Below are positions 37,239 to 45,413 of a DNA stretch of 45,903 nucleotides, in pieces. Numbering within the stretch: position 1 is the stretch's first letter; each line of letters begins with the position of its first letter. The stretch spans positions 1 to 45,903 of the forward strand of contig JANQRO010000195.1 in assembly GCA_028284525.1 (NCBI GenBank), written 5' to 3'. The translations under genes were made by a program, and so were the position numbers. Source of the stretch: Myxococcota bacterium (lineage in GTDB: Bacteria > Myxococcota_A > UBA9160 > PR03). The notes under the pieces are model-generated. The model had not been told where the DNA came from and ran no database searches. It worked only from the letters and a program-made list of their open reading frames with translations.

Positions 37239-39527
37239 CTAGGGCAGCTCCCAACGCAACCCCACCCAGATCCGCCGCGGGTCGCCGGGAGCCAGGAAAC
37301 GCTCCTCCTCGACCTCGGGCTGGGCGAAGGCGTTGAAGTTGCGCGCGCCCCCCGACTCGTACTGCTTGTCGAAGAGATTCACCGCCCGGGCCCAGAGGGT
37401 GAGGCCCCAGGGCAGGGTCACGTTGGTGCGCAGGTCGACCGTCGCGTAGCTCGCGGTCTTCTTGTCGCGGTTCCAGTCGTCGCCGCGGATGTACTGGCCC
37501 GAGCGGTAACGGGTGTCGACCCCCAACGTCCACCAGGGGAACACGTCGACCTCGAGGCTTCCCGAGAGGTTGTGCTCGGGGATCCCCGGGATCTGGTCGC
37601 CCGGCGAGATGTTCACCCCGGCCGGCTCCACCGGTGACGCCAACGTGGCGAAGGACTCGTAGGTGGCGTCGGTCCAGGCGTAGTTGAAGAGCCAGCGCGT
37701 CGGGCCCCGGGCGCCCACGAGCTGGGCCTCGACCCCCATCCGCCGGGTCTTGTCGACGTTGCGGAAGAAGCCGCCGCCCCCGACCTCGGCCTGCACGAAG
37801 AGCAGGTCGTCGCGGATCGTCGAGCGGTAGAAGGCCAGGCTCCACCGCGCGGGAAGCTCGCGGAGCTCGCCGCGGGCCCCGACCTCGAAGCTCCCGGTCT
37901 TCACCTCGTCGAGGGGCGGGTCGGCGACGAAGGCGTTGGGCAGGTTGCAGGGGTCGTCGGGATCGGCGCAGGTGAGCTCCGAGGGGGTGGGGGCCCGCCA
38001 GCCCTCGCGGTAGCTCGTGTAGAGCACCAGGTTCGGCCGCGGTCGGTAGCTCAGCCCCACGCCACCGGTGAAGCGGTCGAAGTCGTGGCTGGCGTTGAGG
38101 TCGTCGTTCTCGGGGAGACCGGTCTGATCGCGCAGCCGGATGCGGGTGTAGTCGAAGCGAGCGCCCAGGGTGAGCGACAGGGTGGAGGTGAGGTCGGCGA
38201 CGTCGCGGGCGAAGACGCCGACCGCACGCTGTCGCGTGTCGACGTCGGTGTCGAGCTCGAAGGGCTCGGTGGGCTCTACGCCAAAGGCGCGGCCCTCGGG
38301 CTGGAACACCCCCTCGGCCTCGCTCTGCTCGAACTCGGTCCAGCTCGACTCGTAGCTGGTGCCCAGGGTCCAGCGATGGGGGATCGAGAGCCATTCGGTC
38401 TCGCCGCCGAGCTCCGCCCGGGCACCCCAGGTGAGACTCTCGGTGGTCGTGGTGCGCGATTCGGCCTCGGCCTCGAGCTCTCCACCCGAGGCCTCGCAGA
38501 GCGAGGGCGCCACATCGATCGGGTCGCCCAGGGCGTCTTCGCACTCGAGCTCGGCATCGCCGTTCTCGGTGTCGCGGTCGTAGTCGCGGAAGTAGGCGAG
38601 CCCTCGCAGCGTCAGCCCCTCGCGGAGCGGGTGGGTCGCATTGACGGCGAAGTGGTGGAGCGTGTTGTCCGTGTCGTCGGGGAAGGTGTAGACCTCGGTG
38701 TAGTCGAGCCCCAGGGTGCTGCGCGGCACCAGCCCGTTGCCGGTGAACTCGTTGTGGGCGTAGCGGTAGCTGGCGTCGATCTCGGTGTCGCCCTGCCGGA
38801 AGCTCGCCTTCCCAAAGATCCGCCGCATCGTGCTCTCGGTGCGACGTCGCCAGCCGTCCTCGTCGAGCCAGTCCATGTTGAGGTACCAGCCGAGCTCCTC
38901 GAAGTTGCCGCCGTGCTCCCCCGAGATCGCGTAGCGATCCTCGGTCCCCGTCTGCGCCTCGAGACGCGTTCCCTGATACGAGAAGCCGCTCTTGGTGCGC
39001 AGAAAGAGGCTGCCGCCCAGGCTGTTGCGGCCAAAGAGGGCATCGGGGCCGGCCACGACCTCGGTGGCCTCGAGGGCGCTCTCGGGGATCAGATCCCAGT
39101 TGAGGGCGTCGCCAAAGGCCTCGTTGATCCGCGCCCCGTCGAGGTACGCGCTGAGGCCGATCGAGGAGCCGAGCAGCGGCGAGGCGAGGAAGCCGCGAAA
39201 GAAGAGCTCGTCTTGAAAGGGGTTGCCCTGGATGGGATTGCGCACCACCCCGGGGACCCGCAGCTCGAGGGCCTCGCTGAGCTCCGGGGTGTGGAGCGCA
39301 TCGATGTCGTCGGAGTCGACGCCGTAGACGGCGCCCGGCACCCGGTACAGCGGGAGGTCGAGGGCGATCGACTCGAGGTCGGGCGGTGCGGGCTGTCGGG
39401 CGGGCAGCGCAGGGGTCGGCGCGGGGTCGGTCGGGGGAGCGGCCTCCGCGTCTTGGGCCCAGGCCGTCGGCGGGCCGGCGAGCAGCACGAGGATCGAAAG
39501 CAATGTGGCGAGGCGCACGGGCAGCAA
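37239..39527 (-). CDS. TonB-dependent outer-membrane receptor (TTG start)
   Basis: Signal peptide to AWAQ; plug domain VPGVVRNPIQGNPFQDELFFRGFLASPLLGSSIGLSAYLDGARINEAFGDALNWDLIPESALEATEVVAGPDALFGRNSLGGSLFLRTK; beta-barrel alternation. Confidence 0.93.
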   Translation of the reverse strand: MLPVRLATLLSILVLLAGPPTAWAQDAEAAPPTDPAPTPALPARQPAPPDLESIALDLPLYRVPGAVYGVDSDDIDALHTPELSEALELRVPGVVRNPIQGNPFQDELFFRGFLASPLLGSSIGLSAYLDGARINEAFGDALNWDLIPESALEATEVVAGPDALFGRNSLGGSLFLRTKSGFSYQGTRLEAQTGTEDRYAISGEHGGNFEELGWYLNMDWLDEDGWRRRTESTMRRIFGKASFRQGDTEIDASYRYAHNEFTGNGLVPRSTLGLDYTEVYTFPDDTDNTLHHFAVNATHPLREGLTLRGLAYFRDYDRDTENGDAELECEDALGDPIDVAPSLCEASGGELEAEAESRTTTTESLTWGARAELGGETEWLSIPHRWTLGTSYESSWTEFEQSEAEGVFQPEGRAFGVEPTEPFELDTDVDTRQRAVGVFARDVADLTSTLSLTLGARFDYTRIRLRDQTGLPENDDLNASHDFDRFTGGVGLSYRPRPNLVLYTSYREGWRAPTPSELTCADPDDPCNLPNAFVADPPLDEVKTGSFEVGARGELRELPARWSLAFYRSTIRDDLLFVQAEVGGGGFFRNVDKTRRMGVEAQLVGARGPTRWLFNYAWTDATYESFATLASPVEPAGVNISPGDQIPGIPEHNLSGSLEVDVFPWWTLGVDTRYRSGQYIRGDDWNRDKKTASYATVDLRTNVTLPWGLTLWARAVNLFDKQYESGGARNFNAFAQPEVEEERFLAPGDPRRIWVGLRWELP

Positions 39528-39528
39528 C

Positions 39529-39563
39529 CGGGTCGAGGGTCAGGGGAGCGACCCTCGCACCCG
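39529..39563 (-). repeat. Strong hairpin directly upstream of the TonB receptor start
   Basis: Minus strand: cgggt-g-cgagggtc-gctcccct-gaccctcg-acccg (8 bp + 1-nt bulge + 5 bp). Confidence 0.7.
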
Positions 39564-39588
39564 CCGCGCATGTCGTCACTCGCGCAAA

Positions 39589-40527
39589 CTACGTAGTCGC
39601 CGCGCGGAAGACGACGTCGAAGCTCGCCCCGGCGCCGGGTTCGCTCTCCACCTCGATCGAGGCGCCGAGCTGCCCGGCGAGGACGCGGGAGAGGGCGAGG
39701 CCGAGCCCCGACCCCTGGCCGGCGGGCTTGGTGGTGAAGAAGGGGTCGAAGAGCCGGGCCTGCTGCTCGGCGTCGATCCCGACCCCGAAGTCGCGCACCC
39801 GCAGCCGCACCCGTCCGCCCGGCGCGTTGGCGGTCGACACCACGATGACGTCCCCGGGGCGGCTCGCGTCGCGGGCGTTGGCCACCAGGTTGAGCAGGAT
39901 CTGGGTCACCGAAGTGGGGTTCGCCCAGGCGCGAGCGACGGCGTGGCCCGGCGCGCAGCGCAACGCGTCCGGGTCCGGGAGGAGCGAGCCCAGCAGCGCC
40001 TCGTGCTCGGCGAGCAGGGTGTTCAGGTCCACCGCCTCGAGGGTGGCTGGCTTCGGGTCGGCGAGGTCCTTGAGCTTGGCGATGACGGCGCGTCCCTGGG
40101 ACGCCGCCGCGCGGATGCCGTCGAGGGACGCCCCGCGCACCGCCGGGTCGGCGCTGTCGCCCCGGGCGGCGAAGCTGTCGACGGCGAAGAGCAGGTACGA
40201 GAAGTCGTGGGCCGTGCCACTGGCGAACACCGCGAGGGATTCGGCCTTCTGCTGCTCGAGAGCGGCCTCGCGCCGCTGGCTCTCGACGAGCGCGCGGCGC
40301 GACCGACGCAGCTCGCGCCAACCGAGCCAGCCGAAGCCCACGGCCAGGGTCAGCAGCATCCACGGGATCTCGTCGGCCTCGAGGGTTTCGAAACGGCCCG
40401 CGAGCCGTTGCCAGCGTTCGGCCAGGTCGAAGGACGAGGCCGTCAGAAACGCAAAGATCGCCCCGAGCACGACGAGCGCCCAGCCACGCCAGCGGCCGTC
40501 GCCAGCGCGCGGGCTAGGGCTCGACAT
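39589..40527 (-). CDS. Membrane sensor histidine kinase
   Basis: Two TM segments; ASGTAHDFSYLLFAV (phospho-His), NLVANARDA N-box, RDFGVGI, DPFFTTKPAGQGSGLGLAL. Confidence 0.92.
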   Translation of the reverse strand: MSSPSPRAGDGRWRGWALVVLGAIFAFLTASSFDLAERWQRLAGRFETLEADEIPWMLLTLAVGFGWLGWRELRRSRRALVESQRREAALEQQKAESLAVFASGTAHDFSYLLFAVDSFAARGDSADPAVRGASLDGIRAAASQGRAVIAKLKDLADPKPATLEAVDLNTLLAEHEALLGSLLPDPDALRCAPGHAVARAWANPTSVTQILLNLVANARDASRPGDVIVVSTANAPGGRVRLRVRDFGVGIDAEQQARLFDPFFTTKPAGQGSGLGLALSRVLAGQLGASIEVESEPGAGASFDVVFRAATT

Positions 40528-41140
40528 AGCCCTCTCGAATCGCGTAGCGCGCGAGCTCGACGCGGTCGTTGACCCCGACCTTCTCCATCAGGTTGCGCAC
40601 GTGGGTCTCGACGGTGCGCACGCTGATCTCCAGCCGGTTGGCGACGTCGCGCTTCGCGAGCCCACGGGCGATGTGACAGAGCACCTCCTCCTCGCGTCGG
40701 GTGAGACCGGCCCCCGCCGAGCGAAGACGCGCCGCGTCCCGGGGGAGCCGCGCCGCGACCGAGGCGGAGTAGGTGGGGCGGCCCTCCGCCGCCGCGCGAA
40801 TCGCCCCCGCGAGGGTCTCGAAGCTGTCGTCCTTGCAGACGAAGCCGGCGCCCATCGCGGCGACGCTCGCCAGGTGACGGTCGGTGGGGAACGCGCTCAG
40901 GAAGAGCACCGCCACGGCTTCGTTGCCCAGCGCTCGCGCGGCGTCGAAGGGCAGCCCGCCCGGCATCGCGACGTCGAGCACCGCGACGTCGGCCCGCGCG
41001 CGCCGCGCGGTCTCCACCAGCTCCGCCGCAGCGTCGAGGCTCGCCACCACCTCGAAGTCGGGCTGGTCGCCGAGCTGGGCGGCCAGGGCCTGACGGACGA
41101 GGTCGTGGTCGTCGACGAGAACGAGGCGGATCGCGGACAT
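40514..41140 (-). CDS. NarL/FixJ (LuxR)-type response regulator
   Basis: LVLVDDHDLVRQALAAQL, VAVLDVAMPGG phospho-Asp, LTRREEEVLCHIARGLAKRDVANRLEISVRTVETHVRNLMEKVG HTH. Confidence 0.96.
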   Translation of the reverse strand: MSAIRLVLVDDHDLVRQALAAQLGDQPDFEVVASLDAAAELVETARRARADVAVLDVAMPGGLPFDAARALGNEAVAVLFLSAFPTDRHLASVAAMGAGFVCKDDSFETLAGAIRAAAEGRPTYSASVAARLPRDAARLRSAGAGLTRREEEVLCHIARGLAKRDVANRLEISVRTVETHVRNLMEKVGVNDRVELARYAIREGYVEP

Positions 41141-41218
41141 CCGGCAGAGCAGGGTAGGTCCGCCGCCGCGCTTCTGCCGGCGGACGTCTCGGGGTACCGT
41201 GTGTGTGGAGGAGACGCC

Positions 41219-41983
41219 GTGTCCGACGCCATCGCGTTCGAAGCCGGGGGCTTTCGCTACGCACCCGGCCCCTTTCAATACTCTGCCGGGGTCGCCGCCG
41301 AGCCGGGTTTCACGATCGAGCGGGTACGCTTCCACGGCCACGCGCCGCTCGAGGACGGCTTTCGCGCGATCGAGGCCTATCTGCGCGCCCTGGGTCGGCC
41401 GACCACGGCGTTCTGCGCCTGCGAGCTGCGCTCGCCGGCGCCCTTCACCGAGGAGGGCTTCATCGCCTTCAACCGGGTGTACGTGGGCACCCTCGAGCGC
41501 TGGGGCCTCTTCCGCGACGACGACAACCCGGTGGCGCGCTCGAACGTGTGCCCGGCCTACGACCCGCCTCCGGAGCCCAGCTTCCACGCCTTCTCGTACA
41601 CGGTGCCCCAACGACCGGGGAGCGACGACACGAGCCCCCGCACCTTCGTCGTCTCCGGCGCCGCCGAGGCCACCGAGGGGCCGGGGAGCTACAGCGAGCG
41701 CATCATCTGCCCCGGTGACACCACGCCCGACGCGATGCGCGAGAAGGCGCAACACGTGCTCGGCACCCTCGAGACGCGGATGGACACCCTGGGTGTGCGC
41801 TGGCGCGACGCGACCGCGACCCAGGCCTATACCGTGCACGACCTCCACCCCGTCCTCGAGGGGGAGCTCGCGAAACGCGGGGCGATCGCCCACGGCCTCG
41901 ACTGGTCCTACGCGCGCCCTCCCGTCGAAGGGCTCGACTACGAGATGGACGTGCGCGGCGTGCGCGTCGAGCGGGTGATCTAG
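41219..41983 (+). CDS. Rid-superfamily protein resembling 2-amino-5-chloromuconate deaminase (CnbZ)-like proteins
   Basis: GTG start; PGPFQYSAGVAAEPGF...AFCACELRSPAPFTEEGF...TATQAYTVHDLHPVLEGEL...ARPPVEGLDYEMDVRGVR; assigned from remembered family pattern only. Confidence 0.6.
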   Translation: MSDAIAFEAGGFRYAPGPFQYSAGVAAEPGFTIERVRFHGHAPLEDGFRAIEAYLRALGRPTTAFCACELRSPAPFTEEGFIAFNRVYVGTLERWGLFRDDDNPVARSNVCPAYDPPPEPSFHAFSYTVPQRPGSDDTSPRTFVVSGAAEATEGPGSYSERIICPGDTTPDAMREKAQHVLGTLETRMDTLGVRWRDATATQAYTVHDLHPVLEGELAKRGAIAHGLDWSYARPPVEGLDYEMDVRGVRVERVI

Positions 41984-41990
41984 ACGCCGG

Positions 41991-42006
41991 GCGCCGTCTA
42001 CGGCGC
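41991..42006. repeat. Hairpin between convergent genes (terminator-like, no U tract)
   Basis: gcgccg-tcta-cggcgc, 6-bp perfect stem. Confidence 0.4.
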
Positions 42007-42079
42007 GAGCGCTTCGAGCGCCTCCCAGCCGGGCTTCGCGGGCGTGGTGGGCTCGTCGAGTTCGTGGAGTCCGGGCCCA

Positions 42080-42817
42080 CTATATGGCACCGGGTGCCTC
42101 GGAGGGATCGGCGCCCTCGTCGCGGATCACGAGGGTGAGGAAGGTGGCGGCGGCGAGCCCCGAGGCCCCGAAGAGCATGCACATCACCATGATCTGGTAG
42201 CGGGTGGCGATGAGCGGCGAGACCCCTGCGAGAATCTGGCCCGTCATCATGCCGGGAAGGGCCACCAGCCCGACGGCAAACATCGAGTTGACCACGGGGA
42301 TGAGGGAGGTGCGCAACGCGATGCCGCGGGCCTCCCGGGTGGGACGACCCGCGTCGAGCTCGGCGTAGAAACGCTCGGCGGCCAGACTCACCCGGTTCAT
42401 CGACGTCGAGAAGCACATCCCCGCGAGCGGGATCACGAAACGCGGCTCGTACCACGGCTCCACGCGCAGCACGCCGAAGGTGATGAGGGCGAGGGTGCAG
42501 CCCCCGCCCAGCGCGATCGCCAGGTAGGCGCGGCGCAGCAGGGCGCCGCGCCGCGCGCGGACCGGGCCGAGGGAGATCCAGCCCGCCGCGACGAACATCA
42601 CCGTCAGCACGGAGAGCACCGGCAGGCTCGCCTCCGCCGTGAAGAGGTAGACGAGGAAGTAGCCGATGACGAGGAGCTGGACGCCCATCCGCGCCAACGC
42701 GTAGAGCGCGTTGCGCGCGTCGAGGGACCAGCGCCACAGGATCGCCACCACCGCGAGGGCGGGGAGGAAAGCGAGGGCCAGTTGATCCAGAGGGATCGCG
42801 AGGGTGTGGTCGTTCAC
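42080..42817 (-). CDS. FetB/UPF0014-type ABC transporter permease
   Basis: LPGMMTGQILAGVSPLIATRYQIMVMCMLFGASGLAA; multiple TM segments. Confidence 0.92.
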   Translation of the reverse strand: MNDHTLAIPLDQLALAFLPALAVVAILWRWSLDARNALYALARMGVQLLVIGYFLVYLFTAEASLPVLSVLTVMFVAAGWISLGPVRARRGALLRRAYLAIALGGGCTLALITFGVLRVEPWYEPRFVIPLAGMCFSTSMNRVSLAAERFYAELDAGRPTREARGIALRTSLIPVVNSMFAVGLVALPGMMTGQILAGVSPLIATRYQIMVMCMLFGASGLAAATFLTLVIRDEGADPSEAPGAI

Positions 42818-42876
42818 GCGGGCGAGTGTCGGGGTCTCGCGGTGATCGCGCTATCGGGCTCCGCGACCGCGTCCTG

Positions 42877-43551
42877 CTACGCGGCAAGATCCGACAACAG
42901 GTCCGCCACCAGGTCGGGGCGCGAGACGAAGGGGGAGTGGGAGGTGTCCCAGGTCACCACCTGTCCGGTCTTCGCGGCGAGCTCGCGTTGGAGCCCCACG
43001 TGGATCGCCCGATCCTCGGTGCACACGACGTAGGTCGAGTCGATGTCGCGCCAGGCCTCGCCGCTCACCGGGGTGGTCATGCAGCGGGTGCCCAGGGGAC
43101 GCAGCTTGGCCACCGCCTCGCGCACCGCCTCCGGAGAGCAGTCGGCGTAGAAGGCTTCGGGGGCCACCGCCGGGTCGATGGTGAGGGTGTGGTTGTCGTG
43201 GCGTCGCATGCCGTCGGCCAGCCGCACCTTTTCGCCGCGGGGGTAGATGTCGTTGATGCACTCGCCGGCGTCGGGGCAGAAGGCGCAGAGGTAGACCAGG
43301 TGCGCCACGTCGCTCCGGCCCAGCGCCGCTTCGGTGATCACCATCCCGCCGTAGGAGTGACCGACGAGGACGGCGTCGTCCCCGGTCGCGTCCAGGGCCT
43401 GTCGCACCGCGGCGGCGTCGTCCCGCAGGTCGGTGAGGGGGAGCTCCAGCGCCTGCACCGAGCAGCCCCGCGCCTCCAGGGCCTCGACGCTGGGGGCCCA
43501 GCACCAGGCGCCGTGCCACGCGCCGTGCACCAAGACGATCGACTTGCTCAT
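42877..43551 (-). CDS. Alpha/beta hydrolase (plant-methylesterase/salicylate-esterase-like subfamily)
   Basis: IVLVHGAWHGAWCWAPSVEALEARGCSVQALELP; nucleophile GHSYGGMV. Confidence 0.93.
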   Translation of the reverse strand: MSKSIVLVHGAWHGAWCWAPSVEALEARGCSVQALELPLTDLRDDAAAVRQALDATGDDAVLVGHSYGGMVITEAALGRSDVAHLVYLCAFCPDAGECINDIYPRGEKVRLADGMRRHDNHTLTIDPAVAPEAFYADCSPEAVREAVAKLRPLGTRCMTTPVSGEAWRDIDSTYVVCTEDRAIHVGLQRELAAKTGQVVTWDTSHSPFVSRPDLVADLLSDLAA

Positions 43552-43624
43552 CCACCATGCCTCCCGGACCCAATGCTACGCTCCCGGCCGGCGTAAATCC
43601 CGCAACGAGCGAAGGGGAATCCCG

Positions 43625-45313
43625 ATGGCCTACGACGTCCTCATCCAGAACGGCACCGTGATCGACGGCACCGGCGCGGCCCCCCGCACCGCAGACGTGG
43701 CGGTCGTGGGCGACCGGGTGGCCCGCATCGCCGAGCCCGGCACCCTGGGTAACGACGCGGGCCGTGTCATCGACGCCACCGGCTGCACCGTCACGCCGGG
43801 CTTCGTCGACATCCACACCCACCTCGACGCGCAGATCTGGTGGGACCCGGCGGCGACGTCGTCGTGCTGGCACGGGGTCACCTCGGTGGTGATGGGCAAC
43901 TGCGGGGTCACCTTCGCCCCCTGCCGCGAAGAAGATCGCGACTACCTGGCGCGCATGATGGAGTCGGTGGAGGACGTCCCGGCCCAGTCGATCGCCCAGG
44001 GCATGCCCTGGCAGTGGGAGACCTTTGGCGAGTACCTCGGCGCCCTCGACGCCCTGCCCAAGGGCGTCAACGTGGGCGGCATGGTGGGTCACTGCGCCGT
44101 CCGCTACTGGGCGATGGGGCAGGAGTCGTTGCGGAACGAGCCCGCCGACGCCTCGGCCATCGACCGCATGCGGGAGATCGTCGACGAGGCGATCGCCGGC
44201 GGCGCGCTGGGCTTCTCGACCTCGCGCACCATCCTCCACCGCACCCCCGACGGCGAGCCCGTCCCCGGCACCTTCGCGACGCTGGACGAGTTGATGGGGA
44301 TCACGAGCGCTCTGGGCGAGCGTGGTCGCGGCGTCGTCGAGGCCGCCCCCGGGATCGACCGCGGGCGCGCCGAAGACCTCGACCGCGAGGCGAACTGGAT
44401 GGAGCAGGTGAGTCTCGCCACCGGCCGCCCGGTGACCTTCGGGCTGGCCCAGAGCCGCACCCACCCCGACGCCTTCGCCGGCATGCTCGAGCGCATCGCC
44501 GCGAGCAACGGTCGCGGCGCCACGGTGCGCGCCCAGTCGACGACGCGGGGCATCGGCGTGCTCTTCGGCTTCGCCAACCGCACCCCCTTCGACCGCGGGC
44601 CCTCGTGGCGGGCGCTCCGCGCGCTGCCCCTCGAGGAGAAGCTCGAGAAGCTGCGCGACGACGCGTACCGCGCCCAGATGGTGGAGGAGTCGCTGGCGGA
44701 TCCGCCGCCCATCGCCTTCGACCAGATCTTCCTGCTCCCGGTGGGCGAGGCGCGCTACGACGGCCCGCCGGACACGAGCCTCGCCGCCCACGCCGAGCGG
44801 CTCGGGGTGAGCGCCCCCGAGGCCTTCATCCTCGCCTCCCTCGAGCGCGACGGGCAGGCCTTCTGGAACTACCCCTTCCTGAACCCCAGCTTCGACGCCG
44901 TCGAGCGGCTGCTCGACGACCCGAACGTGGTGATCGGGCTGGGCGACTCGGGGGCCCACTGCGGGCAGATCATGGACGCGAGCCTGCCCACCTACTTCCT
45001 GCGCTACTGGGTGCAGGAGCGCGGGCACTTCGGGCTCGAGGAGGCGATCCACATGTTGACCCAGGAGCCGGCCGAGCTCTTCGGGATCGCCGACCGGGGC
45101 GTGCTCCGCGAAGGCGCCTACGCCGACCTCAACGTGATCGACCTCGACGCCCTCGAGCTCCCGCCGCCGCGCTTCGTGACCGACCTGCCCGGGGGCAGCG
45201 GCCGCTACATCCAGCAGTCGAAGGGCTACCGGAACACCCTCGTGAACGGGCAGGTGTTCATGGAAGGGCTCGAGGAGACGGGGGCGCGGGCCGGGGTGGT
45301 GCTCCGGAGCTAG
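43625..45313 (+). CDS. Amidohydrolase family, N-acyl-D-amino-acid deacylase-like
   Basis: DVLIQNGTVIDGTGAAPRTADVAVVGDRVARI, TPGFVDIHTHLDAQIWWDP, GVTSVVMGNCGVTFAPCR, GDSGAHCGQI. Confidence 0.93.
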   Translation: MAYDVLIQNGTVIDGTGAAPRTADVAVVGDRVARIAEPGTLGNDAGRVIDATGCTVTPGFVDIHTHLDAQIWWDPAATSSCWHGVTSVVMGNCGVTFAPCREEDRDYLARMMESVEDVPAQSIAQGMPWQWETFGEYLGALDALPKGVNVGGMVGHCAVRYWAMGQESLRNEPADASAIDRMREIVDEAIAGGALGFSTSRTILHRTPDGEPVPGTFATLDELMGITSALGERGRGVVEAAPGIDRGRAEDLDREANWMEQVSLATGRPVTFGLAQSRTHPDAFAGMLERIAASNGRGATVRAQSTTRGIGVLFGFANRTPFDRGPSWRALRALPLEEKLEKLRDDAYRAQMVEESLADPPPIAFDQIFLLPVGEARYDGPPDTSLAAHAERLGVSAPEAFILASLERDGQAFWNYPFLNPSFDAVERLLDDPNVVIGLGDSGAHCGQIMDASLPTYFLRYWVQERGHFGLEEAIHMLTQEPAELFGIADRGVLREGAYADLNVIDLDALELPPPRFVTDLPGGSGRYIQQSKGYRNTLVNGQVFMEGLEETGARAGVVLRS

Positions 45314-45345
45314 CCCGCGCTCCCGGGCTCGGCGCCGGGCGCCAC

Positions 45346-45377
45346 GAAAAAAGGCCACCGCGGCGCGCTCGCCGCGG
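45346..45377 (-). terminator. Minus-strand-oriented intrinsic-terminator-like hairpin
   Basis: ccgcggcg-cgct-cgccgcgg (8-bp perfect stem); on the minus strand followed by tggcc then TTTTTT. Confidence 0.4.
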
Positions 45378-45380
45378 AGT

Positions 45381-45413
45381 ATGGTGCACACCACCCCCCA
45401 GGAGATGCACCAT
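45381..45413. repeat. Inverted repeat spanning the amidase start
   Basis: ATGGTGCA-N17-TGCACCAT; SD-like ggaga in the loop, start codon in the right arm. Confidence 0.65.

Noticed and set aside
37213-39579. 788-aa minus-strand ORF overlapping the TonB receptor
   Set aside because: Same strand, wrong frame; the 37239-39527 frame carries the plug and barrel motifs.
42851-45394. 847-aa minus-strand ORF antisense to the D-aminoacylase-like gene
   Set aside because: E/V/G/H-rich antisense shadow of a well-supported plus-strand amidohydrolase.
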